Shown: piece after piece, positions 34,377 through 45,895 of the stretch
Position numbering within the stretch: the first letter of the stretch is position 1
Layout of the letters: the number at the start of each line of letters is the position of its first letter
From: Anaeramoeba ignava
Taxonomy: Eukaryota; Metamonada; Anaeramoebidae
Reading direction: 5' to 3'
DNA: 64,000 nucleotides
NCBI GenBank assembly: GCA_028826165.1
Contig: JAPDFW010000064.1
Span: forward strand, 1 to 64,000
Position numbers and translations under genes: made by a program
Notes under the pieces: generated by a model
Database searches by the model: none
The model's input: the letters and a program-made list of their open reading frames with translations, nothing else
What the model was told of the DNA's origin: nothing

Positions 34377-36623
34377 TTATTTTTTCTTTTCATTTTCATT
34401 TTCATTTTCTTGAAGATCAGGATTCCAATTATCAAAATATCCTGAAAGAAAAGTCCATAAATCTGAGTTGAAATCCAGTAAAGCAGATCGATTCACAACG
34501 TAAACCGGATGTGAAGTAAAATCTGTTATATTTACATAATAGACTGGATTTGAGGTGATGTAAATATAGTATTGATTTTTAGGAAGTAAGCATATTTGTG
34601 AATTTTTTTTTGACTTTTTTTTTACAAATTTTAGATTTTTTGGGCATTCCATCCCTGATATTCTTGAATAATATCCTACAATATTTTCTTTTTTTTTTTT
34701 TCTTCTTCTTCTTCTTTTTCCTCAGAAGTTGAGAATGAGGATTCAAATAAAGCTGGATATTTAGGGCAATGACTTGAATAAGAACTTATTGAAGCTTGAA
34801 TATAAAATAATTCTTTTTCTTCAGAGAAAATAATAAAATCAACAGCAGGATGACTCCCAAAACATTGGATGAGTGTTCCTGGTTCTATTTTTGTTAACGG
34901 ATTTGATCTTTCTTGACGAATCCACTGATTCAAGTTTATTTCAAATTCAAGTGGAGACCTTGAATTACCAAAAAGATCTTTCACTTTCAAAATGCGCCTT
35001 CTTGATCCATTAAAGTAGCAGAAACAAAATTTTCAAAAGCAAATGGTTTAGTATCTTTTAAAGAAGCAAGAACTTGAAGAAAAGTTTGGATTCCCAGTTT
35101 GAAAGTATTGAAAAAAGCTTGCCTTGCCCATTTACAAATGAAATTATATGTTCTGTCATCATTTTTGATAAATATTCCTCCACTTTTCCAATAATCTGGT
35201 AAATCTGTAAATGATTTATTCAAATAAACATTTGATGCAAACAGAATATTATTGTTTGTATCTTCTGAAAAAATTGTATCTTTGGGGAATAAAGGGAATC
35301 CAGAATTTTCAATTTTTTTCTTTTTGTTTTCCGGTATTTGTGTGAGTTGAAGTGATTTATTCAAAATGTGGAAAATTCTTTGTTTGTAATACATTACTGC
35401 TTGTTCTTCAGCTTTGACTTTCCAACCTGGATGAATCTCTCTCTGACTATACGATTGATAGAAATAAAAAAACATTCGAGGAACATTGTTTGTGAATTCT
35501 TTAACCTCAGATATCTGAATTTCTTTGGGTAAATTGTTCATTTTAATTTCAAATTCCATCATTGTTTGTAATTCATCTGAATTAAAAATAGGAACTTCAC
35601 TAATAAATTCTGGATAATCATTATCTGACATTTTTCCAGTGGGACTAAAAGTTGAACTAACTGCAGTATAAAATAACCCATTCTTAACACTCGCGAAATA
35701 ATGAAAGAATTCCAAAATGTGTGTTTTATCTCTATCTGAATCATATAAAACATTCCATTGATCCAAAGCAATCAATACTTTATGTTGTGAAAAGATTCCA
35801 TCCATTAAACTTTCAAATAAATTTTTGCATTCTTTCTCCATTGCTTCCATATCTTCAATGGTTGGTTTTTTTTTTTCCCATAAATTTTTATCATAGGGAA
35901 AGTCACTATAACAAGATAATTGTTTTTCATTCAATTTATAGAATGTTGAAAAAATGTTTCTTGCAACTGAATAATTTGATTTTTGTTGAAGTTCCTCAAG
36001 ATTTGGAATATAAAGAACTAACCATTTAGGAAGATGATAACAAAAATAAGCAATATGAAAAAGTGTATAACTCTTTCCAGCTCCTGCAGGTCCTATAAAT
36101 AACTTCTTCCCAGAATCTTGATTTAGAATTTCATTCAATAACATTTGTGTTTGTTTTCGAATTAAAAATGGAGTTAAATTTCCAACAGATTTTTTTATGT
36201 TTATTCCCGGAATTTTCTTGAAAACATGTTTTAATCCAATAACTTTATTACAATTTTCTGGTTTGATATGTTCTTCAATCTCTAATTTATTATTCAAAAA
36301 AAGAAAGAATTGATTTATTAATTTTAAATTCAAAAAATGAAAAAAAAACAAAAATATTTAATATATATACTTAATTCTGTAAGAATTGGTTCTTCTTGTT
36401 CAATATTTTGTTGAAGAATTTCTTGGTTAGTTTCATTTAAATTTTGATTTTCTTGGTTACTTTTTCTGTTAGTATTTTTTTTATTCTTTTTCGTCTTAAC
36501 CCTTTTCACTTTATTTTCATTTTTTCCTGATTTTGTTTTGTTTTGTTTTTGATTTGTTTGAACTGTTTGAATTGTTTTTTTTTTCCTTTTTTTGTTTGAA
36601 TTTGAATTTTTTTTTGTAAACAT
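34377..36623 (-). CDS. Crinkler-type P-loop NTPase with C-terminal nuclease-like domain, frame-broken
   Basis: Exon 1 (36623-36371) codes a Lys/Asn-rich tail with basic clusters (NKKRKKK, KVKRVKTKKNKK) that look like nuclear-localisation signals. After a GT-AG intron, exon 2 starts at 36281. Walker A GPAGAGKS is at residues ~148-155, followed by PKWLVLYIPN and a Walker-B-like VLIALDQWN, as in the STAND-like NTPases of Crinkler (CR) proteins. The C-terminal part has EFEINLNQWIRQE and HPAVDFIIF followed by FYIQASISS, a layout like the PD-(D/E)xK nuclease domain of the same proteins. Two one-base breaks interrupt it: near 34990 (T run) and in an A/G run near 34690. CR proteins are nuclear effectors, or act in conflict between organisms or transposons. 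The family call rests on motif order alone. Confidence 0.6.
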
Positions 36624-36739
36624 GAAATCAAAAAATTAAAAGAAAAAATGAAAAATGAAAATTGAAAAATTTTTTTATCCGATTTTTAATTTTAATTTTA
36701 ATTTTAATTTTAATTTTAATTTAAATTTTAATTTAAATT

Positions 36740-37651
36740 TTAATTTGAATTTCTTCTAAATTCAATTAATGCTTCTCTTAATTCCATTGTTAATTTTCCA
36801 GGTTTTCCATCATTAATAATAAAACCATCAACATTTGTAACAGGCATAACATCTCTAGTTGTTGAAGTAATAAAAACTTCTTTTGAATTTATCAATTCAT
36901 TTTTAGTAAAAGATTGTTCTAAAACTTCTAAATCTTTAAACTTTTCACAAATTTTAATCACAATACTTCTTGTTATTCCTTTTAAAATTTTTCCATTAAG
37001 AGGATAAGTGAGAATTTGATCATTTGAATTAATCATAAAAATATTAAAACTTGATCCTTCTAAAATTGTTTCATTATCATTTGGATCAACAAAAATAATT
37101 CCATCTGCTTCTTGATCTTTAACTATTGTTAAATGTGCAAAAATAGCAGGTAAATAAAATGTATATTTCACATTTGCAAATGGTCTTTGAAAAGCAAAAG
37201 TAACTAATTTCATTCCTTCTTTAAAAAATTTATCAGGAAAATCAAAAGGTTTAACTGATAAAATAATTAAAGTTGATAAACCTAAAGGTGTAAATCCATC
37301 TGATGAAGTTTTACCACCACTAAAAATAATATCAAATTGAATATCCCCATCATAATCTTTGTTTTTTTCAACTACTGAATCTATGATTTTATTCAAATCT
37401 GTTTTGGAATAAGGTGATTTCATTTTGATTGATTTTGCTGATTTGTACAATCTTTTAATATGTTTTTTTCTTTTAAATATTTTCTTATTCGATCCAAATC
37501 TAACACATGCTGTAAAAATTCTAAATCCTCTAAGTTGCCCAGTTATATCATCTGTAAAATTGATTTTAAGTTCTTTTGTTGGAATTAATTCATTTTGATA
37601 CCAAGAAAATAATTCCATTTTTTGATTTTTGAAAAATAAAATTTTTTTCAT
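36740..37651 (-). CDS. Class IV aminotransferase, copy 2
   Basis: Near-identical to the gene at 33264-34187, with the same Lys, EGSSFN and N-terminal MKKILFFKNQKMELF. Differences I can see are few (for example Ser for Leu after YKSAK, Val for Ile after IIDS, Val for Ile in TTRD-I-MP). The start at 37651 is the Met conserved in both copies; another Met lies four codons upstream. It ends 3 residues before copy 1 does. It is head-to-head with importin beta (ATG 37692), leaving only about 40 bases between the two start codons, so the two genes must share a tiny promoter. Confidence 0.88.
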   Translation of the reverse strand: MKKILFFKNQKMELFSWYQNELIPTKELKINFTDDITGQLRGFRIFTACVRFGSNKKIFKRKKHIKRLYKSAKSIKMKSPYSKTDLNKIIDSVVEKNKDYDGDIQFDIIFSGGKTSSDGFTPLGLSTLIILSVKPFDFPDKFFKEGMKLVTFAFQRPFANVKYTFYLPAIFAHLTIVKDQEADGIIFVDPNDNETILEGSSFNIFMINSNDQILTYPLNGKILKGITRSIVIKICEKFKDLEVLEQSFTKNELINSKEVFITSTTRDVMPVTNVDGFIINDGKPGKLTMELREALIEFRRNSN

Positions 37652-37691
37652 TTTTTTTTTCACTTTTCTTTTTTTAATAAAAATATTAAAA

Positions 37692-40600
37692 ATGAATATT
37701 ACTAATTTATTAATAGAAGCTCAAAATTCAAGTATTTAATTTAATTTTATTAATTTTATTTTAATTTTATTTATTAATTTTATTAAAAAGATTATCAAAT
37801 AAGAAATCAAGCAGAATTAAAATTAACAGAATTAAAAGAACAAGATCCTTTATTATTTATAAATCTTTTATCAAATGAACTTCAAAATGAAGAAAAACCA
37901 ACTGAATCAAGACAATTATCTGGTTTATTATTAAAAAGTATGCTTGTTTCAAAAGATAAAAAACAAAGAATTTTATTAGGAAATGAATGGATTTCTTATT
38001 CTGAAAAATTTCGTCAAGAAATTAAATCAAGTGTAAATAAAAAAAAATAATAATTTGAATTTGAATTAAAAACTGAAATAAAAAAATTTTCAAGTTATAT
38101 CAAACTTTTAACTCTTCAATTAGAATAATAAGACATACTTCTGCTTTAGTACTTGCAGAAATTATTTTGATTGAATTATATAGAGGTTATTCTCAAGATG
38201 CTATTGTTAATTTTGTTGATGAAATTCCAAAAAATATTGGAAATGATTTTTTAATTGAATCAATTTTAAAATGTGTTGGTTTTATTCTTGAAGATATTGA
38301 AGATCCCTTAAAACAAAATGAATCTGAAGTTCTTTTTCAAGTCATTTTAAAACAATCTCAATCAGAAAATATTGAAATCAAAAAATCTTCATTATTTGCT
38401 CTTTATCATTTACTTGAATTTATTGATGAGATGATATCAAATGAAGAACAATATCAAAAAGATTTATTCAATATCATTTTAAATGAAATCCAAAATCAAA
38501 ATCAAAATCAAAATGAAGAAATTTATTCATTAAGTTTTGAAATTTTAGTTAAAATTAGTTATTTATATTATGATATACTTGGGAAATATATTGATCAAAT
38601 ATTTAAGGTTTAATATTTAATTTCTTATTTTCAAATTCAACAAAAGAAAACATAAATTCATTTCATTTCAATTTATTTATTTATTATATAAAAGATTACA
38701 TCATTAATTATTCAAAAAGGAAATGATAATATATGTATTAAATCAATTGAATTTTGGTCAAGTTTAAGTGCAAAAGAAAAAGAAATTGAAGAAGTAAATT
38801 TTATAATAAGAAAAAAAAAGGAATAATTTATATTGATTTCTTATTCATTCATTTATTTTATAATGAAAAAAACACACAACAAAAGCTTGATTTTATGGAT
38901 AATGAATCTAATCAATCAAATCAACAATCTCAAAATTTTATCAGAAAATTTTCAAATGATTTAATTTCAATTCTTCTTGAAAAAATTGAAAATGAAGAAG
39001 ATATTGATTATTATGAACTTTCACCAACAGAAGTATCAATTTTATGTTTATCAGAAATTGGAGAAATTATGAAAGATGATATTTTACAACATATAACAGA
39101 TTTTATTGAAAGAAACATTTCAAGTAATAATTCGAAACAACAAAAATCAGCAATTACTGTATTTGGAACAATATTAGAAAACGTTTCAACAGAAAAAATT
39201 GGATTAGATATTCCATCAGTAATATAAAATAAATTAATAGATAAATGATTATATAATTATTGCTAATTTGGATTTGTTTCTTTTCAAATAATATAATTTC
39301 CCCTTTTTTTTATAAGATTACATCACTTCTACAACAAATGTTTTCAGATCCAAATGATAAAATCAGAGAATCAATTAGTTGGACAATTTCAAGAATATGT
39401 CAATATCATTGTTCTACAATCATTTCAATAATTAATTCAGTATTAAATCAAGTTATTCAACATCTTGATGATATTCCAAGTGTTTCAGCAAATTGTTGTT
39501 GGTCAATCAGTTTTATTCTTATTTTTATTGGGAATGAAAATCAATTTGATTTGTTAGATGTGAATATTTCAGAAATTATTGAAAAATTATTATTAACAAT
39601 ACAACGACAAGATGTTGAAGAATCAAATCTTAAACAAATTGGTTTTCAATCCATTATTATTAGTATTTCTCAAATACCAAATCAAGATCAAGATTTGTTT
39701 AATAACATATTCATTTTCATAATAGAACATTTTGAAAAAACACTTTTAGTATTAAAAGTAAATTTAAAGAATATTTAATAAATTCAAATTTAAATTTAAA
39801 TTCAAATTCCAAAAAAAAAAGAAAAGCAAATTTAGTGATATTAAACAAGATTTATATGAATATCAAACTGGATTTATTGAAATTTTACAAGGATTAATTG
39901 AAAAATTTGATAAAAATACCCTTTTGAATTATTTAGAAAGAATTATGAATGATTTTTTTGTTTGTCTTGAAGATGAAAGATCATCTCATTCTGAAATTTT
40001 ACTTTCAATTAGTTTATTAATAAATTGTAATTATTTAAAAAATCAAAAAATCAAAAAATATATAAAATTATAAAATTATAAATATATAAATTATATAAAA
40101 TTATATAAAATTATAAAGACCAAGAACTTGATTTAGGAAAATATCTCCCACAAATTGTTTTTATTCAATTTCTGGATTAAAAAATATTAATACTCTTGAT
40201 GAATTTGTTACTTCAATTTCAGTTATTGGAGATTTATATAGAGAATATCCAGATTATGAATCAATAATTCAATCAACAAATGAAATTATAGATAATATTA
40301 TTAAAATTGTTAAATCTAATGATATTGAAATGACAAAAAAACCAATTATTTTAGGATGTTTAGCTGATATTATAATTGGAGTTAATTCTTCTGTTTCTTA
40401 TAATTTTATTGAAGATATTATGATTTTATTAGATGATTTATTTAAAACTCAAACTAATTTTGTAAATTTGAAATGAAAACAATTTTTGAATAATTTTCTT
40501 TTATTTTTATTTATTTCCATTTATTTATTTGTTTATTAGAATGATGATAATGAAAATGATGAAATTTTAATAACTTCTTTTCAAAAATCAATTTTGGATA

Positions 40601-41093
40601 TTTATACATCAATTTGTCAAAGATTTTCTTCAGATGGAACAGAAAAATTAATTATAAAATTTATTCCACAAATAACAAATACAATAAATCAATATTCAAA
40701 AATATCTTTATATGAAATTGAAGAAGAAATAATTGAAAGTATTATTGGATTATTTGGGTAATTTAATTTAAAATTTAAAATTAAAATTAAAATTAAAATT
40801 AAAATTAAAATTAAAATTAAAATTAAAATTAAAATTAAAATTAAAATTAAAATTAAAATTAAAATTAAAATTTAAAATTAAAATTAAAAATTAAAATTAA
40901 AATTAAAAATTAAAATTAAAATTAAAATTAAAATTAAAATTAAAATTTTAGTGATTTAATTCAATGTTTTGGAATAGAAACTAAATCAGAAATTGATTTG
41001 GAATTTATTATAAAATTATTAGATGAAATGATAAAAAATGGAACACAAGAAAATAAAGATTTAGCTCAATGGATTTATAGATTAATAAAATAA
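37692..41093 (+). CDS. Importin subunit beta (karyopherin beta 1)
   Basis: About ten exons: 37692-37731, 37791-38032, 38095-38607, 38695-38793, 38886-39218, 39317-39757, then about 39830-40030, 40120-40462, 40540-40757 and 40952-41093, roughly 860 residues, the normal size. HEAT repeats align in order with importin beta: LSGLLLKSMLVSKD (N-terminal Ran-binding part), the SIEFWSSLSAKEKEIEE helix, DPNDKIRESISWTISRICQ, VSANCCWSISF and the C-terminal DLAQWIYRLIK. It carries importin alpha/NLS cargo through nuclear pores and releases it on RanGTP. One frame break is needed near 40165 (within a T run) to join KYLPQIVF to SGLKNINTLDEF. Introns are short except the last, an AAAATT array. Confidence 0.9.
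40760..40950. repeat. (AAAATT)n hexamer intron in importin beta
   Basis: The last intron is about 30 copies of AAAATT, the same hexamer as in the SANT gene introns read on the other strand. Confidence 0.9.
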
Positions 41094-41298
41094 AAATAAA
41101 AAATCAAAAAAAAAAGAAAAAAATATTTGTTAATCTCAATTTTTTAATAAAAATAAATTTAAATATTTAATCAATTAAAAATAATATAAAAGAAAAATTA
41201 AAATTGAAAAAATAGATTATTTTCATTCTTCTTTTTTTTTATCTTTTTATCTTTTTATCTTTTTTATTTTTAAAAAATCAAAAAATCAAAAATTAATT
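41094..41298 (+). promoter_or_regulatory. Promoter/5' leader of the first ubiquitin gene
   Basis: Matches the 200 bases before the other ubiquitin genes (45240-45424, 52080-52296), including ATATTTGTTAATCTCAATTT, TAGATTATTTTCATTCTTC and a short ATCTTTTT tandem. Only this proximal part is present; the distal block shared with a GTPase-RING gene is missing and importin beta lies there instead. Confidence 0.6.
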
Positions 41299-41769
41299 AT
41301 GAATTTTCAAATATTTGTTAAAACATTAACTGGAAGAACAATTACACTTGATGTTGATCCAAATGATTCTATTGAGAATATTAAATCAAAAATTCAAGAA
41401 AAAGAAGGAATTTCACCTGAACAACAAAGATTAATATTTGCAGGAAAACAATTAGAAGATTCAAGAACTTTAAATGATTATTCAATTCAAAAAGATTCAA
41501 CAATTCATTTAGTTTTAAGATTAAGAGGTGGAAATTTCCAAATATTTGTTAAAACATTAACTGGAAGAACAATTACACTTGATGTTGATTCAAATGATTC
41601 TATTGAGAATATTAAATCAAAAATTCAAGAAAAAGAAGGAATTTCACCTGAACAACAAAGATTAATATTTGCAGGAAAACAATTAGAAGATTCAAGAACA
41701 TTAAATGATTATTCAATTCAAAAAGAATCAACAATTCATTTGGTTTTAAGATTAAGAGGTGGAAATTAA
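41299..41769 (+). CDS. Diverged ubiquitin dimer, gene 1
   Basis: 156 residues: Met, two 77-residue ubiquitin units, final Asn. Each unit begins Asn-Phe-Gln-Ile-Phe-Val where ubiquitin has Met-Gln-Ile-Phe-Val; Lys11 is Arg, Gly53 is Ser; Lys 6, 27, 29, 33, 48, 63, the Leu8/Ile44/Val70 patch and LRLRGG are kept. Cleavage after Gly-Gly by a ubiquitin hydrolase would free conjugable units. Canonical ubiquitin is almost invariant in eukaryotes, so these ~15 changes point to a specialised paralogue. Convergent with the GTPase-RING gene at 42471-44560. Confidence 0.9.
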   Translation: MNFQIFVKTLTGRTITLDVDPNDSIENIKSKIQEKEGISPEQQRLIFAGKQLEDSRTLNDYSIQKDSTIHLVLRLRGGNFQIFVKTLTGRTITLDVDSNDSIENIKSKIQEKEGISPEQQRLIFAGKQLEDSRTLNDYSIQKESTIHLVLRLRGGN

Positions 41770-42470
41770 TTTAAATTCCAAATTTTCTTTTTTTTCATTT
41801 CATTTTTGTTTTAAAAATAAATTTTTTTTTTTGAATAAATCAATAAAAAATAAAAAAAAAATAAATTTTATTCCACTTTTTATTCCACTTTTTTATTTTA
41901 AATAAAAGAAAAGAAAAGAAAAATATTTTTTATTCCATTTTTTAATTTTAATTTTAATTTTAATTTTAATTTTGAATTTGATGAAAAAAATTGATAAAAA
42001 TATAAAAATAAAATTTAATAAATTTAATAAATTAATTAATTTAATTTTTATTTTAAATTTAAATTTTAAAATGATATTTTTTATTAAATTAAATTAATTA
42101 AATTTTTGATTTTGATTTTTTTTGATGAAATGAAATGGAAATAAAAAATATTTTTATTTTCCAAAATTATTTAATTAATTAATAAATAAATTCAAAAAAA
42201 AAATGGAAAGAAATTTAATAAACAAATAAACTAATAAATTATTCCTATTTCTTATTTTTTTTTAAAAAAGAAATTTAAATTTGAATTTGATTTTAGTTCT
42301 TATTTATTGAAAATGAAAATGAAAATGAAATTGAAAATGAAATTGAAAATGAAAATGAAATTGAAAATGAAAATGAAATTGAAAATGAAAATGAAAATGA
42401 AAATGAAATTGAAAATGAAAATGAAATTGAAATTGAAAATGAAATTGAAAATGGAATTGAAAATGGAATA
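41770..42470. other. Convergent spacer with GAAAAT repeats
   Basis: Copied together with the genes (same block at 45896-46556). It ends with GAAAATGAAATT hexamer repeats (42308-42465) immediately after the GTPase-RING stop. No gene. Confidence 0.7.
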
Positions 42471-44560
42471 TTAAATATTTTGAACTCCAACTTTATCTTT
42501 GCAATAAGAACAAAATCCTATTGGGTTTTGAATTGTTTCATTATTTAAATTTGATTCAATTAAATCAGGTAAATTTCCAAAAATTTCAATACATTTTCCA
42601 CAAACCAAATGTCCACATGTTAATCGTTTTTCTTGAGCTGGATGAAAACAAATTGTACAAGTATCACTTGGGAGATAAGAACGTAAAGTGTGATCATGAT
42701 CATTTATTTCTTTATTAAGAATTGCATATTGTAAATAAATTTGTTGTAATGAATTTTGAAGATTATTTGATTTTTCAATAAATTCTCGAAAATTTAAAAT
42801 TGTTTCTGAAAATATTTTCTTAGATTGAGTTTCTGTTTCTGGAAATTGAAAATTTCCTTTCCATGAAATTGGTTTAGCTTTTGAGAAAGCAGATTTTATT
42901 TTTCTCCTAAATTTTCCATCTCGATCAAAATAATAATCTGTATTACAATGTTCTTGTGTATGATTTCCTCTTGTAAATGAACATTGAATTCCTTCTTTTG
43001 GTATTTTTTTCTGTTCTTTTTGACTTAAGTTTCTAAAATTAGATTGAATTGATTGACAAGGTTGTTGATTTAATAATTGAGGATATAATTTATCAAAAAA
43101 TTCCATTCCTTTCTTTTGATAATCTAATAATGGTGTTGCATTCATATTGATTTTAATTAAATTTTCAATTTCTTGAACTACAAATGTTATTGCAAGATGT
43201 TTTATTGCATTTTTTTCTGATAAAAGATAATCTTCTAAACTCATTTCTTTCATTATCATTTCAAAAAAACGAAAAGAATATAAAGCTTCTTCTAAATCAT
43301 AAAGTAAACATCTTGAAAGAATTGAACTCATTCTAATATTTTCTTGAAATTTTTTAACAACAAGTTCAAATAAAATAATCCAAATAAATTGATTATAAAG
43401 AATTCCTAATTTCTTTTTGTTTTGATTTTGTTTTTCAATAACTTGATTAATTAATTCTTTTAATCTTTCAATTTCTTTTTGAAATATTTCTATTGAATTT
43501 GGTTCTTCAATATCAAAATTTGGTAAAGAAACACAATGAACTTCACTATACCATCTTAATAATTCTGGATTTTCAGGATCTTCAGCATGTTCATCAAAAA
43601 AAATTTTGAGTTAATTTTTCATAATCAGTTTCATATTTTTTTAAACATTTATTTTTAACTAAAATCAAAGCTGGTTTTTCTGCTGATTGAACTTTTTTAG
43701 TTGATTTTTTTGCAATTTTTAATAATTCTGAATAATATATATTATCTGCAAAATCCAAAGTTGAAATATAAACAATAACATTTGAAACCAAATAAGATAA
43801 TCTAGGAAAATGTTCTTCAACTGATTTTCTTCTTTTTTTTGCATATTTTTGTTCTTTGATTTTATTTTCTTTCAAAAAATTTTTTGTTTCAATATCAATA
43901 TCAATAGGAACTCTTGAACCAGCTGAATTTCCTTCAAAATCCAAATATCTATAATTATTATTATTTGGATCATCAATAACCCACAAATTTCCAGTTGTTG
44001 GAGGCATTGCTAAATTAGTTTCTATACCAATTTTAGGACTTATTCCAACATTTCCTGTTTTTCCATTAAATTTATTAGAAGTTAATAAAGCATTTATTAA
44101 AGTACTTTTTCCTGAATGAGTATTTCCAGTAAAAGAAATTACATTTGAAATTTCATCTTTTGGTGAATTATCACGAATATGATCAACAGCAGATTGATTT
44201 ATTTCCAAACCATAAATTTCTTTTTCCTTCTTTAATAAAACTTGGTTTTTTTTGAGTTGATATTTTGGCAATCATAAAATGTTCATTTGAATATTCAGGA
44301 TTCTGGGGTTGTTCTTGAATTCGATGAATTTGATTATTTTGATTATTTTGATTATTTTGATTATTTCGATTATTTTGGTTATTTTGGTTATTTTGAGGTG
44401 GGGTTCTCGTTTTAATTTGTTGATTGTTTTGATTATTTGGAGGATTTCTATTTGGAAATTTTGGAGGTGGTTGTCTCGATCTTGAAAGTGGTTTTTTATT
44501 TGAAGGATGATTTGAATTAAATTGTTCATTTGGAAGATTTCTTTGTTGTTTTGGATTCAT
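42471..44560 (-). CDS. GBP/dynamin-like GTPase-RING fusion, copy A (two frame breaks)
   Basis: Same protein as the intact copy at 49411-51396. It is split into three frames: Asn/Pro/Gln tail (44560-44183), GTPase domain (44271-43594; Walker A GNTHSGKS, DFEGNSAG) and helical middle plus RING (to 42471). Breaks lie near 44235 and near 43600 (A run). The RING is complete (CTICFHPAQEKRLTCGH, CGKC, CSYC). Between the helical region and RING it carries its own ~45-residue linker with Cys/His (CSFTRGNHTQEHCNTDYYF) not seen in copy B. Start ATG at 44560, head-to-head with the ubiquitin gene at 45425. It is either a recent pseudogene or affected by sequence errors. Confidence 0.8.
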
Positions 44561-45424
44561 TTTTGTTTTGTTTTGTTTTGTTTTGTAAAAGAAATTAATA
44601 AAAATAAAAATAAAAGTAAAAGTAAAAAGTAAAAGAATTGAATAAAAAAAAATTAAAAGGAATTAAAAGATGAATAAGAAATGAAAAATGATCTTCTTTT
44701 TTTAATTTAAATTTTTATTTTTTATATCTCTTTAAATTAATAAAGGAAGGCAAAAATTTTTTAATTAAATTTTTATTTAAATTTTATTTATTTAATTTTA
44801 CTTTTTTTAAAAATAAAAAGAAGAATAGAATTAAAATCAAAAAAAAGAAGAAGAAAGAAGAATTAAAAAGAAAAAAAATTATTTTTCCTCTTTTTAATTA
44901 AATTTTTTTTTTAAAAATAAATAAAAACAAAATTATAATAAAATTAATTTATTTTTAACATTTATTTTATTTTAATTTTTATTTAAATTAAATTAATAAA
45001 TAAAAATAAAAGTAAATAATTATTAAAATATTATTTATTATTTTTATATTTAAATAAATAAAAGTGGAATTTTGTTTTTTTTTTGTTTTGAAAATAAAAA
45101 GAAAGAAATAAAGAAAGAAAGAAAATGAAAATTAAAATAAAAATAATTTATAATTTAGAAATTAATTTAATTTGTGGAATTAGGGAAAATAAAAATAAAA
45201 ATCGAATTATTTAATTAATAAAAATAAAAAATCAAAAAAAAAGAAAAAAATATTTGTTAATCTCAATTTTTTAATAAAAATAAATTTAAATATTTAATCA
45301 ATTAAAAATAATATAAAAGAAAAATTAAAATTGAAAAAATAGATTATTTTCATTCTTCTTTTTTTTTATCTTTTTATCTTTTTATCTTTTTATTTTTAAA
45401 AAATCAAAAAATCAAAAATTAATT
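44561..45424. promoter_or_regulatory. Bidirectional spacer, GTPase-RING A / ubiquitin 2
   Basis: About 865 bases between two divergent start codons, almost identical to 51397-52296 and, in part, to 48583-49260 and inverted 18198-18640. Shared landmarks are the GTTTTGTTTTGTTTTG run by the RING start, ATATCTCTTTAAATTAATAA, the GGAATTAGGGAAAATAAAAA block, and the ATCTTTTT tandem by the ubiquitin start. Its conservation across copies suggests coordinated expression of the pair. Confidence 0.65.
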
Positions 45425-45895
45425 ATGAATTTTCAAATATTTGTTAAAACATTAACTGGAAGAACAATTACTCTTGATGTTGATTCAAATGATTCTATTG
45501 AGAATATTAAATCAAAAATTCAAGAAAAAGAAGGAATTTCATCTGAACAACAAAGATTAATTTTTGCAGGAAAACAATTAGAAGATTCAAGAACATTAAA
45601 TGATTATTCAATTCAAAAAGAATCAACAATTCATTTAGTTTTAAGATTAAGAGGTGGAAATTTTCAAATATTTGTTAAAACATTAACTGGAAGAACAATT
45701 ACACTTGATGTTGATTCAAATGATTCTATTGAGAATATTAAATCAAAAATTCAAGAAAAGGAAGGAATTTCACCTGAACAACAAAGATTAATTTTTGCAG
45801 GAAAACAATTAGAAGATTCAAGAACATTAAATGATTATTCAATTCAAAAAGAATCAACAATTCATTTGGTTTTAAGATTAAGAGGTGGAAATTAA
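45425..45895 (+). CDS. Diverged ubiquitin dimer, gene 2
   Basis: Same design as gene 1: two 77-residue units with NFQIFV starts, Arg11 and LRLRGG-Asn end. Unit 1 has GISSEQQ where gene 1 has GISPEQQ, and both units have DVDSND. Most other differences between genes are silent. Divergent from GTPase-RING copy A and convergent with copy B. Confidence 0.9.
   Translation: MNFQIFVKTLTGRTITLDVDSNDSIENIKSKIQEKEGISSEQQRLIFAGKQLEDSRTLNDYSIQKESTIHLVLRLRGGNFQIFVKTLTGRTITLDVDSNDSIENIKSKIQEKEGISPEQQRLIFAGKQLEDSRTLNDYSIQKESTIHLVLRLRGGN

Noticed and set aside
34987-36351. Mitochondrial ribosomal protein DAP3 (P-loop NTPase)
   Set aside because: The KWLVLYIPN block, nuclear signals and nuclease-like end fit Crinkler proteins better; kept as an alternative.
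42521-42718. 65-codon plus-strand frame repeated at 46607 and 49461
   Set aside because: Conserved only because it is antisense to the RING coding sequence.
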